A stretch of 64,000 bases of DNA from Dactylellina haptotyla (taxonomy: Eukaryota > Ascomycota > Orbiliomycetes > Orbiliales > Orbiliaceae): assembly GCA_031310005.1 (NCBI GenBank), contig CM062383.1, positions 806,001-870,000 on the forward strand, written 5' to 3'. The stretch's first letter is position 1. The number at the start of each line of letters is the position of its first letter. The notes below the pieces were generated by a model. That model searched no databases and had not been told where the DNA came from. It was given only the letters and a program-made list of their open reading frames with translations. Of this stretch, positions 45,564 to 58,200 are shown one piece after another. The translations under genes and the position numbers were made by a program.

Positions 45564-47642
45564 TTTGAAGCTTCAAATTGACAAGACGGCTAGGTAGAGA
45601 GCTAATGACTATTTCGATATAGTCACCTGTTGAGGTAAATCTGGCGGTGGGATAGTATATGGGATATTTCTATTGTCCTTTTGATTTTGGCTGGGACTAC
45701 TTTGATATGACTGTAAATAAGAAACGTATGGTAAAGAAGAATAGGCTCAAGAACGTCTTGATGCTGTAAATGATGCTGTCGAGAGCTTAACGACATGTTC
45801 CGACGTCAAGATCTTATAGAATTCACAGTTTCCACTCTATCTGTAGGCTGCAGGTGATGGGCGTCTAACCACTATATATGAGTAAACAGGGTTCGCAAAT
45901 AAAGCTGCTGCACGAAAGCCGGTGGTGTGGGTCTCTCGCACGTACAAGAAAACATTGGCACCAGGTCAGGATTTCGCCTAAACTGCCTGATATACGAGCA
46001 GTCCCGTTATGAGCCAAGTGTTTTCACTCCCGGGTGCTCGCAAGATCATTCGCTTTGAAGAAGGACCCGGGGAGCCTCACAACCAGTAAAATGGTGCAAA
46101 GGTATGCACGAGCATGCACCAGCCGGCAGTTGTTTCCTCCTATTTTCCTTCCCCGGTGAAACTGTTAGGTTGACCAGACCAGTGCTGGTTTAGGGCTGTG
46201 CTAACTTTGGGCCAACAAACTGGTTTGGGGCATGGGGCCCACGCATAGGCCAGCAGAGCAGTTTCTTTGAAGGCGAGCCTAGTGGCGTTGACCGGTAGCC
46301 TGGCCAGCCAACGCTGCCTAACGTGGTCAGTCCTAAAATATCGATAACCGAAGCGGTTCCACCAGAGCTCGTCTGAACTTGCATCATGAGGTCTAGCTTA
46401 TGATGTAAAGCTTGATCAAACCTTCGAAACTTTTTTCGTGGGATCAGGCATTTGAAAGTTGTCTGCTTGCAACATCGAAGTGAGCTAGCGCCAAGCCTCC
46501 ACAGACCTGCGACAGGAGAATACGTACGCTTCTCACGCAGCTAATCAGACTTATATGGAGGATATTGTGTTTATTCTCGACCTTTTCGGCGATTTAATTT
46601 CAGCCCCTAGCAGCTGAACCTATTATGCACGCCGACGGCTTGATAGTTCCGAACATGATGAAATCATATCGGTTTGGTTCGGCTGGACTTGTCACCAAGA
46701 CACTCTATCTTTGTGCGACAAAACAACAGGGGCTGGTGGTCCACACGGTCGGAACAACCATCAATTTACCCTCTCTTAACCTTAGCTAGCCTATATTATT
46801 GAAGTGATAATTTGAATTTGCGCGCATCAGGCATCAACCATTGAAATTAGCTAATCGATAAATGACGGAACACTTGAAGCTCTCATGGCAGTCAACAGTC
46901 TCACGATGCCCTCGAAGTATTTTAAATTTGCAATGATCCAGGATTGATACTGTCCCAAAGCTTTATTGGCTATAGTAAGTGATTCGAATATCTTCATTGG
47001 CAAACCCAACGGAACGCCATAGTGAGAGCCACGGATTATCAGTGAATTTCGTTCTTGATATCTACTCAAAATACGGGGCGACGATACCGAATCGCGATAT
47101 TTTGTATTATTGTCTGTTGATATGCTCTATGGCGCCATCCTTGGATACTGAAGTAGACATTAAAAGATTCTATTAGATAATCCAGCCAATTCTATGCATA
47201 TATCCTCAGCGGGAAACATGTCAAGTTGTCGCCTAGACAGTCTTGGTTGAAACAGTCGCGTGTGTAACGGCTGAATTGGTTCATGGACAACCTGCAACAG
47301 AGGCTTAAAATACAAACCCCGCATGCTTAATTAACCTACCAAAAGCTTAGCTTCATGCAGCCTATACCGAACCCTGAGGCTTAGTCACTGACAGGAAGGG
47401 GGGCGGGTACAGAAAATCAGTGGTTCTCGGGGCGCTAGTTTGCCATATATGCATATTCCCGGCCTATTAACCAACCCAGACCCGAATATCCGTATTGACT
47501 TCCCACGAAAGTAATACCCTCAAACGATATCAATCTCCACTCCAATGGTCCCACTAGTTGTATCCGCCAACCCAACTTGGACTGCACTTCACCCTTTTAT
47601 TTGTCATTACGCCGAAGTGCGTCGGATCGTATTGGGTCCACA
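45564..47642. other. 2-kb intergenic region, no gene seen
   Basis: It separates the minus-strand coiled-coil gene from the first NLR gene. A 72-codon minus-strand frame at 46851-47069 (RGSHYGVPLGLPMKIFESLT) looks mildly protein-like but has no supporting exons. A promoter for the NLR gene is expected near 47400-47640. Confidence 0.45.
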
Positions 47643-50600
47643 ATGTTAATTGAGGCCTCAGCTAGCGCTTGGCAACATGGAGATTACACTGTGGGCTGGC
47701 TCTGCGCGCTTCCCAAGGAGCAAACGGCCGCCACGGTAATGCTAGACGAAACCCATCCGAGCCTCGACAACCCGGTTAATGATTCAAACCACTACACCGT
47801 CGGATCTATCGGTGGACATAATATTGTCATCACCTGTTTGCCCATTGGCCCTCTCGGGAAACATGGAACGATCTCTGCGACGGTGGTCGCGCAGCAGATG
47901 GCTAGAACTTTTTCGAACATAAAGACTATATTTTTAATTGGTATCGGCGGGGGTATTCCTGCGAATAAGGTCCGACTGGGAGATGTGGTTGTTAGCACGC
48001 CTGTTGGCGTGTACCCTGGAGTCGTGCAGTGGGATCTTGGTAAAACGGGGGCGGGTGGGCAATTCGAGCGAGTGGGATGCCTTAATGGGCCGCCAATGTC
48101 GGTATTGACGGCGTTGTCGAAGCTACAGGTCGACCATGAAATCAAAGGGTCTAAAATCCCAGAGTATTTAGACAGGGTGGTGATTAAATATCCTAAAGTT
48201 GCGGAGAGGTATCTGAAAAACAAGGAGATGGAGGACTTATTGTTCAAATCCACGTACGCACATGTTGAACAACCGCCTGTTGACAATCAAGCCGAGGACG
48301 AGGAATATGATGAAGACGAAGACGAGAAAAGTTGCAGATGGTGCGACAGATCGAAGGTTGTTAAACGCAAACCGCGGGACATGCTCATTCACTATGGCCT
48401 TATCGCATCCGGAAACCAAGTCGTAAAAGACTCTACTCTTCGAAACGATCTAAACCAGGAACTCGGTGGGCAACTTCTTTGCATAGAAATGGAAGCAGCA
48501 GGTCTGATGAGTAATTTCCCTTGTATCGTGGTAAGAGGAATCTGTAACTACGCGGATTCACACAAGAACGACGACTGGGAACAACATGCTGCTATCGTCG
48601 CGGCCGCATTTGCGAAGGAACTGTTGGGATATGTTCAGCCAGACGAGGTCAAGAGAGAACGTGCTCTAAAGGACCAACTTGAAGAAAGTTTGTGCAGCGC
48701 TCCTATATATACCTTCGTGATGATTATTCTAAAATTTGGTAAATTTTAAATCGTACGCTGATGCAAAGTGTTTCCAGTTATGGGGGAGATATCCCAACTC
48801 CAAAAAGATGTTCAGAATATCCGGCTCCGATCTGATAAAAAGGAGGATATCGAGATCCTCAACTGGCTAACCCCACACGACTACGGCCCCCAGCAAACAG
48901 ATCTGATAAGAAGGCGGCAGAAGGGCACTGGTGCTTGGTTCTTGGATTCACCTGAATTCCAACATTGGCTCGAGACACCGAATGAAATTCTGTTCTGTCC
49001 GGGTATTCCTGGCGCCGGAAAGACAATCGTGTGCGCAACTGCCATCGATCATGTTTTGAGAGTATACGGGGAGGACGAGAATTCCGCAGTGGCTTATATA
49101 TTTTTCGGGTTTAAGAATCAAAACTTACAATCGCCGGAGATGATTCTCGCGAGTATCTTGAAGCAGCTGTGTCGGAATTACGTCCCAGATAGTGTTAAAA
49201 CACTCTACGAGAGCCATAAGAAGAAGGGCACAGAGCCCCTCTTAGAAGAGATATTTGAGCTCTTAGTCTCTGTTGCGGCTTTGTACTCTAGGGTGTTCAT
49301 TATCGCCGACGCTATCGATGAATGCGAATCATCCAATGGCTTTAGAAGGTTATTTCTCTCACAGATATCAAAGCTTCAATCTTCGACGCAGATGAACTTT
49401 CTCGCTACCTCGCGAAAGTTACCGGATATTACGAACTGGTTTGAAGAAAAACAAGCGACAAAGTTGGAGATCTTTGCGAGAACTGAAGACATTAAAGTGT
49501 TCGTTGAGAACCGATTGTCGCTGATAGAAGGAGCCGTTCAATACGATCAAGGCTTACAGGAGGAAGTTAAAAGCAAAATTAGCGAAAGAATTGACGGAAT
49601 GTGAGGATTCATTTTTGCGACTTTATTTTTATAGCTCTTGGTCGTCAAAGAAGGTAGTAACTAAAACGATACAGGTTCCTTCTCGTCCAGCTTCGTCTCG
49701 ACTCACTCAACAACAAGGCCTCTCCCAGCGCCGTCCGCAATGCTCTGAAAACCCAAGCAACAGGGACAAACGCTTACGATGCAGCTTACCGGGACGCCAT
49801 AGAAACTATTTCGATAGAAGCCGACGGTACACCAGAAGTCATGAAAGCATTATCGTGGATTGTTCGCGCGAAACGGCAGCTCACTACCCAGGAACTTGGA
49901 GATGCTATCGCCGTAGAAACTGGCACAAAGGCATTGGATAGATCAAAGATCCCGGCAATCGTATTCTTGGTTTCTAAATTTCGCGGGATAGTCACCATCG
50001 AGCAGACGAGCGGCATCATCCGGTTGGTTCATCATACAGCGCAGGAGTTTTTCGATCGGACCTGGATGTCGTGGTTTCCCAAGGCGGATTTGATGATCGG
50101 GCATTCTTGCCTGACGTATCTGCTTTACGATGACTTCAAAACGGGGGTTTGTGGAACAACGGAAGGTCTTGCAAAAAGAATGGAGGAGCATGCCTTGTAT
50201 CATTACGCAGCGAATAACTGGGGTAATCATAAGTCGGTCGACGGCACGGAGCTTGTCCTCGAGCTTTTCGCCAATCAAGGTTGCATGTCGGCTTCCTGCG
50301 AGATCCTGGGCGGGCCGTTCGAGTATAATGAGGATAAGACATTCGCAGATATATCTAGCGTCCACATGGCAGCCTTCTTCGGTCTCCCCAAGACTATGGG
50401 GATGCTTCTTGAACAAGGTGCCGATATCGAAACACCCACATCTCTAGAGCGCACGCCGCTTTCGTTTGCCGCGGAGAATAAGCAAGTGGAAATGGTGGAC
50501 TTTATGATAAATAAAGGAGCAAGCCTGGAGGCTAGAGATCTGATGGGTTGGACTTCTTTACGCTGGGCTCTCCGGGAGAAGCGCAATCCTGTCGTTGGAT

Positions 50601-52423
50601 TGTTGACTTCGAGAGGGGCAGATGTCAATTCCAAGGATGATATCACGCATCAAACACCCCTACTCTCAGCCATTTTTAACAACGATAGCACGTCGGTTAG
50701 ATCACTTCTCGAGCACGGAGCAGACTTGAATCTTGAAATTACCCACAAATGGCTCTCGCCGCTCTGGGTAGCTGTTCACGAAATGCCCAATGAGGAGATC
50801 ATCATGCTACTGTTGGAGCACGGAGCCGACTTTGAGATTCAACTACCGCAACCTATAAACTTGTTGCAAAAAGTCTCGGCGATGGCTCTCCAGCCGTCTG
50901 GACGATATCGTAGCTTGATTCCGACTATTATTAAAATGGGTAGTCTGAACATCAAATCCATTTCTCCTGTGCCTATGACTATTCTCGAGGCTGCCATCTC
51001 ACACTTTCCATGGACAGATTTAGTGAAAGCGATTGTTGAGACTGGAGTGAGCCCCGAGATCTTGAGCGGCGACGGGAAGCCCCCTCTGATAGCAGCGGTG
51101 GAGATCGGGTCACAAGAAGTAGTAAAATTCCTAATTGCAAAAGAATTTGATGTAAATGCTAAATGGAATCATCAAACGCCGTTGCATGTTGCCGCTAGGA
51201 TCGGTGATCCAACTTTTATCCTCCTGCTGATTGCCAATGGCGCGAATCTGGAGGTGCGAGACGATAAGGACCGCACCCCGCTATTAGTTGCCATTGAACA
51301 TGGACATGAAAAGGCAGCTCTGGCCTTGGTAGCTGGTGATGCGGTGATCGAACCGGAAACTACATATCCCTGCGAGAAGCCAATCGTTTCCGCATTGAAC
51401 GCTGGATGGGTCCGTCTTGTGAATGGCTTGCTACTTCGCGGTGCGGACAGTGAAGCTCGAACCACCAAAGGCGAGTCGATCCTACAAGTTGCAGCAAAGC
51501 ATTGCGATCGACTCCTCGTGCAGTATATACTACTCTCTAAGCCCCCAGGTATGGACGTCAATGAGAAGGATGCAGATGGACTTACACCCATGCACCTAGC
51601 AATAAAACATTCGAAAACTCCGGATTACGGGATCGAGATTGTCTTGAACCTTTTGAAGCTGCACGGTGCAAATTTAGCGGCCCGGGACAATTCAAAGCGC
51701 ACGCCTCTACACATTGCCGCAATGTATGGGAATACTCGTGCCATAAAATCGTTAATTCCTTTGGGAGCAGATATACACGCTATCGCTTCATTTGGGCGAA
51801 TGCCATTGCATTTTGCAGCGGAATATGGCAGGATGGAGGCCGTATCTGTTTTATGCGAGTTTAATGCTTGGGTGGAAGCTTGGACTTCGTATGGATGCAC
51901 ACCTCTGCACTTGGCGGTGGTATGGGGCCATGCGCAGACGGTTGGCGCCCTCGTCAACCACAGCGCTAGCATCGAAGCTCGATCTTGGTCCGGACAGACG
52001 CCTTTACATTTAGCAGCAATTTCCCCCTACAGCGCAAAGACAATACCTTACTTGGGTCAAAGGTGGCCTAGCCCCTTATCGTCTATGGCAATAGACATCC
52101 CGAATAAGAAGGGGAAGACGGCAATAAACCTCGCCATTCAGCTTGGGAATATAACGGCGATTGTACATATTCTACATTCCCTCCGACCACCTGATATACT
52201 AAACTTTCTCGACAGTCTTTCCGGCGAGAACCTCTTGGAAACATGTGTAAAGCGAGGTTATATAGACGTTCTAGTCCACCTGTTTCAGATTTTCAGATTC
52301 ACTTCAGACTTATCTGAGGTCATAGCCAGAATGAGAAGTTACGCTTACCAGTACAAGCGGGTTGATGTGATAGATACAATCGCTGGATGGAAAATATTTT
52401 ACCCAGACAGCACAGTTTCTTAA
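47643..52423 (+). CDS. fungal NLR: PNP-NACHT-ankyrin receptor (1538 aa)
   Basis: Three exons: 47643-48687, 48778-49600 and 49675-52423, with all phases consistent. Residues 15-345 form a nucleoside phosphorylase-like (PNP_UDP_1) domain: DYTVGWLCALPKEQTAA, GIGGGIP, IEMEAAGL and GICNYADSHKND. A NACHT NTPase follows, with Walker A GIPGAGKT (424-431) and Walker B VFIIADAIDECE (521-532). The usual RLVHHTAQEFF element lies near 740. About fifteen diverse ankyrin repeats run from about 850 to 1450 (many with TPLHLAA-type cores). Such proteins are STAND receptors used in fungal self/non-self or biotic recognition. The PNP domain is the presumed effector, and in characterised relatives it cleaves nucleosides or nucleotides. 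An in-frame ATG at 47577 would add 22 residues. Confidence 0.92.
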
Positions 52424-52648
52424 AAAGTCTCGAGACCAGGTTTCAAATATGCTTTACAATTGCATATCGATATATTCTTCGTAAATTCATCATCATCTTC
52501 CCATTATGTAAATATATAAATAGCAATGACAAATACAACCGATTCGTTGCTACCATTTAGGAACAATATTCCATATACCTATCTATAACAATAACAACCC
52601 AGGCAGGAAAAGTAAGAAAGAAAGAAAAAGAAGGAGAAAAGAGCACCA

Positions 52649-53818
52649 TCAAGCAGCCACCTGAATCCACGGCGCCGCATCTCCAGTCTCCACCTGCCTC
52701 CTCCTCTCGTCCTCACTCAGTCCCTGCACATTCTTATACCCACCCTTCTTGAACATCCCGGGTACCTCTTCCTCCCCGACAACCTCATCCAATACCTCCC
52801 TCCCGCCATAACAATTCGTCGTCCGCTGCGTCTGCGCGGGCATGATCTTAATCGCAATATTATACAAACTCACCAGCACGCTCCCCAGATTCACCACGTA
52901 AGCCCGATACCCTTGCTCCGGATAATGCGCCGAGGTGAATTTATTCGAATACGAAATCATCCCCGTCATGGTCTTGTACACCGCGGGCACAACCCACATG
53001 GATATCTTGCGCGCATCAAGCACCCACGTCACGCCTAGTTTCGGATTGGCCAGTTGTTCCGGTGTGGCCTCCCCGAGCGGCGGGTTATACCGCGGCACTC
53101 GCTCGCGCAGGGTCTTCTCGTTGTTCAGGATGCGCCGTATCACAAGCGGGTCCATGTATTCCTCGTGGTAGCTGTCCGGGAGGAGCTCGTAGTGGACCGG
53201 GTGGCCGGACTTGTCGGTGCCGTAGAAGCCCTGGAAGAACCATTTATTCACAAAGTCGTCTTTGTCTTGCGGGTAGGTGAAGTTGGCGTACATGTCGTCC
53301 ATGTGCTTATAGCCAAATTTGGCCCAGCAGTCGTCGTCCCCGGAGCGCCATTTTTGTGTGGCGACGACGCGCTCGAGGGATTTGGAGATTATCAGGTTGA
53401 GGTCTGTGCGGAAGGTTTTAAGCTCTTCGTCGCGCCATTCGGCGAGGAGAAAGCGTAAGATGTATGTTGGATGCTGTTGAAAGGGGGCAAGTGGGATCGC
53501 GACATCCGTCTTTTGGATCGTGGAGCGGAATTCCTGGAGGGCGGTGGGGTGCTTTCCGAGGAATTCTTGGGATCGCGTTTTGCGGTCTGCGGTTGGGAGG
53601 GCAGATATCGCGGCCGTTATAGCTTCGTCCCAAGCCGAGTAGTCGATAGCTGCATCCGCGACTGGAGCTGCAGGCACAGGACTCGCTTCCACCGTTTCCG
53701 CAACGGTGCTTTCTGGTACCACAGCTGGTTCTTCAGCTGGAGTCGGAGCTGGAGCTGGCTGCTCAACAGCTTTCTCTGCCATCGGTTCGACTTTCGCGGT
53801 TTCTGTTTCCATCATCAT
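52649..53818 (-). CDS. CRAL-TRIO/Sec14-like lipid-transfer protein (389 aa)
   Basis: Single exon, 389 residues. The N-terminus (1-60) is Ala/Pro/Glu-rich and disordered. A helical CRAL-TRIO-N-like region contains YILRFLLAEWRDEELKTFRT. The lipid-binding domain includes FFQGFYGTDKSGHPVHYELL, WVLDARKISMWVVPAVYKTM, and YPEQGYRAYVVNLGSVLVSL followed by IAIKIMPAQT, the usual Sec14 order. The C-terminus has EEEVPGMFKKGGY. It would bind phosphatidylinositol or another hydrophobic ligand in the cytosol. Three tandem ATG codons start the frame (53818, 53815, 53812) and the first is given. It lies between two NLR genes, tail to tail with the first. Confidence 0.85.
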   Translation of the reverse strand: MMMETETAKVEPMAEKAVEQPAPAPTPAEEPAVVPESTVAETVEASPVPAAPVADAAIDYSAWDEAITAAISALPTADRKTRSQEFLGKHPTALQEFRSTIQKTDVAIPLAPFQQHPTYILRFLLAEWRDEELKTFRTDLNLIISKSLERVVATQKWRSGDDDCWAKFGYKHMDDMYANFTYPQDKDDFVNKWFFQGFYGTDKSGHPVHYELLPDSYHEEYMDPLVIRRILNNEKTLRERVPRYNPPLGEATPEQLANPKLGVTWVLDARKISMWVVPAVYKTMTGMISYSNKFTSAHYPEQGYRAYVVNLGSVLVSLYNIAIKIMPAQTQRTTNCYGGREVLDEVVGEEEVPGMFKKGGYKNVQGLSEDERRRQVETGDAAPWIQVAA

Positions 53819-53924
53819 TGTTCAACGTTGCACATGTATACACGCAGGGCTGGCTGAGGGAGGTTTGCCAGCTTACCTGCGGGCGAGCATCGACCAAGCT
53901 ACCTTATAAGGCCGGCCCAATCCA

Positions 53925-54081
53925 GGGGCTGCCTACTAATCGGGCTATCTGCGATCTGTGTCACTTGCCCAAACACCACACGCAACACTAATAATACCTC
54001 CCTCACGTCCTGCCCTCACATTGCCCCGTCACATGTATTCCTAGTTGAATGCGGTCTTGGGGCTGCCTACTAATCTGGCTA
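53925..54081. repeat. 23-bp direct repeat bracketing repeat copy A
   Basis: GGGGCTGCCTACTAATC occurs identically at 53925-53941 and 54059-54075. With the following CGGGCTA / TGGCTA it extends to about 23 bp with one mismatch. The two copies sit on either side of the 110-bp repeat A, as a target duplication or tandem unit would. Confidence 0.8.
53949..54060 (+). repeat. diverged direct repeat, copy A (left of second NLR)
   Basis: About 110 bp, sharing with 62237-62345 the blocks ATCTGTGTCAC, ACCACACG, GTCCTGCCCTCACATT, CCCCGTCACATG, and CTAGTT followed by AATGCGGT. By eye about four fifths of positions match, and many differences are C/T or G/A transitions. No coding potential. Confidence 0.75.
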
Positions 54082-54087
54082 GCCATT

Positions 54088-54106
54088 TAGGGCGCGTTTT
54101 CAAGCC
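54088..54106 (+). repeat. inverted motif, left arm (GGCGCGTTTT)
   Basis: GGGCGCGTTTTCAAGCCCC lies just inside direct-repeat copy A. Its reverse complement resembles GTGTTTGTAAAACGCGCC at 62209-62226, just inside copy B. Together they resemble short terminal inverted repeats enclosing the second NLR gene. Confidence 0.45.
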
Positions 54107-55292
54107 CCAGCATGCGAAAGTAGCGATATTTTAAACCAGATATTTCAACATAATTTTTTATATATTAAAGAATTAAACTTAAGTACACAAGGCCCGAGCG
54201 GCGGCGGCATCTATTAGATCTCAACATGACTGTTCAGTGCCCGAGTCACTAGTGCCTCAACAGCAGCTACCTTTAAAGGCACCACGACAAGTGACGAAGA
54301 CGCTCCTCACTTGACAAATTCTGCTCTTATAGATTAGTGCCTGCACCCTCTCGATCTACACACTAACTCACAGCTCGTAGCGTGCCTCGTTCGGGAGGAG
54401 ATGAGATAGATAGTGCAGTCTTCAATAGGAATTTTTTATCGCTTCCCTACAAGCTTCTAATTGTTTCAATAATTTGGTTTTGCTGATAGCCGATGCAGTG
54501 CGTACTTTTAGGTGTATTCATCCGTTAGTTTCCATCAATCCAAAAATGCAACTCGAATTACTTGGCCATTTACAAATCATCTTCAGAGTCCTCCAGCAAA
54601 TCTAAAATCTACAAAAGTCTTTCGCCTAAGTATTCAAGAAAAGTAAATAAGTAAGTATCTTAAGATAATTAAAATGTACTGTTCTGATCGAACCGAGTGT
54701 TGTAGCGCCCCACTTTGCGTTTCAGGTCCCTACCAATTTTCCGGGCCGCAGCTGATATTGTTTTTATCGGAGGGCTATGTGCATGCAGTATGCGTGCCGG
54801 AATATCACCTGGGTTTCCAAAAATTTCAACGTGATTTATGATGGAACCACGGCACTAGTATGCATCAACAAACGCACCTTCATTTTTAAATTGATATGTG
54901 TAGACGGCCTCGGAATTATAGCCCGGCTACTGAACTTCGTGTGGGGTAAAGAGTTTTCTACCCAATTTAGCCAGACAGCTTTTAGAACAATGACAAAAAT
55001 ATGGGGACTTGTAGGCGGGGAGAGGTGCGGGTATCAATGATGGGTAATAGTTGACTCCGCTTTCACTATAAACCGAAGAATAACTCGGAAGGCCGTATCC
55101 TGTTCCAGCGATCACATCAGTTTCCAAAACTATTTAATTCCTTATTAAACCCTCCAGACTTGAGATTGATAGAGCAATTATTTCATTTCAACCGCACCCG
55201 CCGTACTTGCAAAAACTTGGCAGAAAGTTTCATACGAAAAAAAGTGAAGAAAAAAGTGAAGAAAAAAAGTTGTTGTTTGACGCTTAAGAACT

Positions 55293-58200
55293 ATGACTGT
55301 AGAAATGGGGAAACCAGTAGGTCGAAAGACATTGACGGATTGTTTTAGTGAAGCTTGCGACAGATTCCAGGAGGAGATTGCAGATCCAATACTTACTAGC
55401 AAGCCCGACCCAAAGAAAGTTGAGAATATGAAGCAGTTCCTAAATGGAACGAGGATGGATAGTTTGATGGAGGTCTGCCGAGAACTCAGTGAGAAGGTCG
55501 GGGAGGAAAATAAGGCAGGTCGCTTATTGACTACCTTGGAGCAACTAAAAACTGCGGGAGACGCATTTATGAGTTTCGCACCGGAGAGCGTTTCTATAGT
55601 TTGGTTCGGTATTAGTTCGCTGATTCAGGTAAATCATGCTTCCAAAATGAACATTTTTTGTAAGAGGGAATAGAGCGAGGGGGCAACATCCCCGATACTA
55701 GAATATGAGAATAGAGACTAACAAAGACTTCCAAAGATCGGTAGCGCGAAGGTCCAAACCCGGCTTTTGATATGTGGTACCTGCAATAGCATCACAAATA
55801 TAGTTGCTGATTGCATCAGATGGGAAGCAAGAATGGCTAAGATAGAAGAGGTAGCCTCCGAAATTAACATTTGGGAATCAGATATTCCTGAACTCGTTTT
55901 TGCCATTCTCGACTTTCTTTGGAGTGCACGACCGCATCTTGACCCTAGCAGAATCAAAAGTATAGTATACCTTAATCAAAATCCGCTTTTTATGTGCCCA
56001 AATGACGCACTAGCTTCCCACAACGCACACGAACCGCTAGAGACGTATAATAGCCATTTCTAACAGATTATAGGAATCGGAAGCACCGTGAAAGACCTAT
56101 TTACAAAAGATATAGAACAAAGAGCCGAGGCATTGATAGATAAGTACGGAGCCGTCGTTAAAATCGTCCAGTCCCATTTCGAAGACTCCGTTCTCTATGA
56201 AAGCCTCAGTGCGTCTCACAATGATTACTCCTGTGCTTTGAAGAAATGTCACAATAGTGGGCTAATATGATTTTATAAACATAGAAGTTGCAAAAAGTCT
56301 CGACCAAATGACAAAAGATATAAGGGGTAGGTATAGAAAGCATCAACCTTCCGGGATCCGTCTAACGAAACTTTATAGAATATGCCAACATTGGGTCCGA
56401 ACTCATCAACGCAGCTCAGAAACAGGCACTTTTGTACGAGTTAGACCAGCAACAGGCGAAACTGACATATGCAAGTTCTTATAAGATCCATTTTACTTCT
56501 CTCAACGACCGTCTTAATAAAATTATCCGCGACCGTAATGGTCGGCTACCAGCAATTTGGCTATATAATGATACGGCTTACCAAGAGTGGAAAGGCGACA
56601 ACTCTCAAGCAAAGCTCCTCTGTTTAAGAGCGCCTCGAGGGCACGGCAAATCAGTTGTGATGACTAGTGTTTACCGAGAAATTATAGGAGAGATACCTGA
56701 AGCTACTCTAGCTGATTTAGGGACAGCGGAACAGCAGCCGGCTCTTTTATACCATTTCTTCTATAAACGAGGGGAGCAGGATATTCAGACTGCCCGCGCT
56801 AGCTTGGAGGCGATATTACACCAGCTATTAAGCAGCAAGCATTTACGTGAAGCCGCGCAGAATTTAGTGGCAACGCTCGACGTCCTAGCTCCAAACTTTT
56901 CTAGCACTCTCGATTCTCTATGCGAGACGACCCGAAAAGTGGTAGAACTTATACCTATTCGTGTTTATTTAATGATTGATGCGCTTGATGAGTGCGTCGA
57001 CCGACGGGAGCAGAATCTTTGTCACCACCTTCGAGCATTGACTCAAAATAGTGGCAGCAATATTAGGGTGATTATATCGGCGAGAGACAGTTTCGATATT
57101 GTGAGTGAGCTGGTGAACAGCTCTAATCAGTCAACTGATGTGGCAATTGGCGAAGCCACGGAGGCTAAAGGCATCAATGAGCTTCCGGATGATATTCAGC
57201 TCGTTGAAATAACACGAGAGAAGAACGCTATCGATCTTGAAGAATTCCTCAGACACGATGTCGGAGAGGTTCTTCAACGTCGCATTAGCAAGACGCTTAG
57301 CCATATTTTTGATGTAGAGCTCACACGAATCGTCGATACAATACACCAAAAGGCCAAAGGAGATTTTACTCTCGCGAGAATGATTATCGGTACTCTCCAA
57401 CAGCCGTCTAAAGAGACCCTAGATAAAAAGATTCAACGTTTACCTGCAGCTATTGGGGAGATTTACATGCAAACCATTGAATCTCTAACACCAGACGAGC
57501 AGGAATTGATTGTGACCACCCTTAAATGGGTAGTGTGGAGTGTTGCCGCACTGACCGTTATCGAAATTTCGGAACACTACCGAGATATCTTTAAAGAAGA
57601 CGGCAAGCTCAAGGAAGATGAAGCCACAAAGATGAACTTATACACAACGGAAGTAATGAAGCTTATTCGGAAAAATCCATACGAAGATCCGGAGGTTAAA
57701 GATACAGCATATCATCTAGAAAACGCTGGAAGAGATTTCTTCAGACTGGACAGAAATACTGGGTTGGTCAACGTTGATATATCGATTCGAGAATGGATAC
57801 AGGATGATGATCCTAGCGCCAATTCAAACTCTGCGACCCAGGAGTCTCGGGGTTTTGACAAATACCGAGACTTGAAGGGTAACACTGTTTTCAAATTTAC
57901 CTTAACTTGTAAGTCTATACTGATATCAAAGCTTTATCTAGACTGGGTCTAATGAGCCGATTGATACTATTGAAACTAGCTTCTTTCGTCCGCTACGGTG
58001 ACAGTCTGTCTGAGTTATTTAGCAAGAAAGTTGCACACATGTCGATCGCCACTAATATACGTATGTTATACGCTGATTAGGAATTCTATACTTTGTGACT
58101 ACTTAAGTACTCGCATTTAATTTATAGTTTGCTGGCTGCACCAACCGCATTTCTCTAATGATCTCACGAGTTGATTTAGTTCGAGCTCTGAACAACGCAT

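Larger units (their letters stand above)
53819..55292. other. AT-rich spacer with repeats, left flank of the second NLR gene
   Basis: 1.47 kb without a gene. 53819-53924 is the leader of the CRAL-TRIO gene. 53925-54110 carries the repeats listed separately. 54110-55290 is strongly AT-rich. A frame at 54777-55040 was considered and not called. Confidence 0.5.

Noticed and set aside
46851-47069. 72-codon minus-strand frame with fairly normal composition
   Set aside because: No upstream or downstream exons fit and no family is recognised; kept only as a note in the intergenic entry.
49595-49841. Apparent frame break splitting the first NLR into a NACHT gene and an ankyrin gene
   Set aside because: A 74-nt GT-AG intron (49601-49674) joins DGM to FLLVQLRLDSL in phase, giving the usual NACHT sequence; there is no break.
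57909-58127. Stop codon after the NACHT part of the second NLR, suggesting two genes
   Set aside because: Two introns around a 56-nt exon (58005-58060, reading CLSYLARKLH) restore phase into the next exon. An alternative acceptor at 57979 gives a frame that cannot join the downstream exon.
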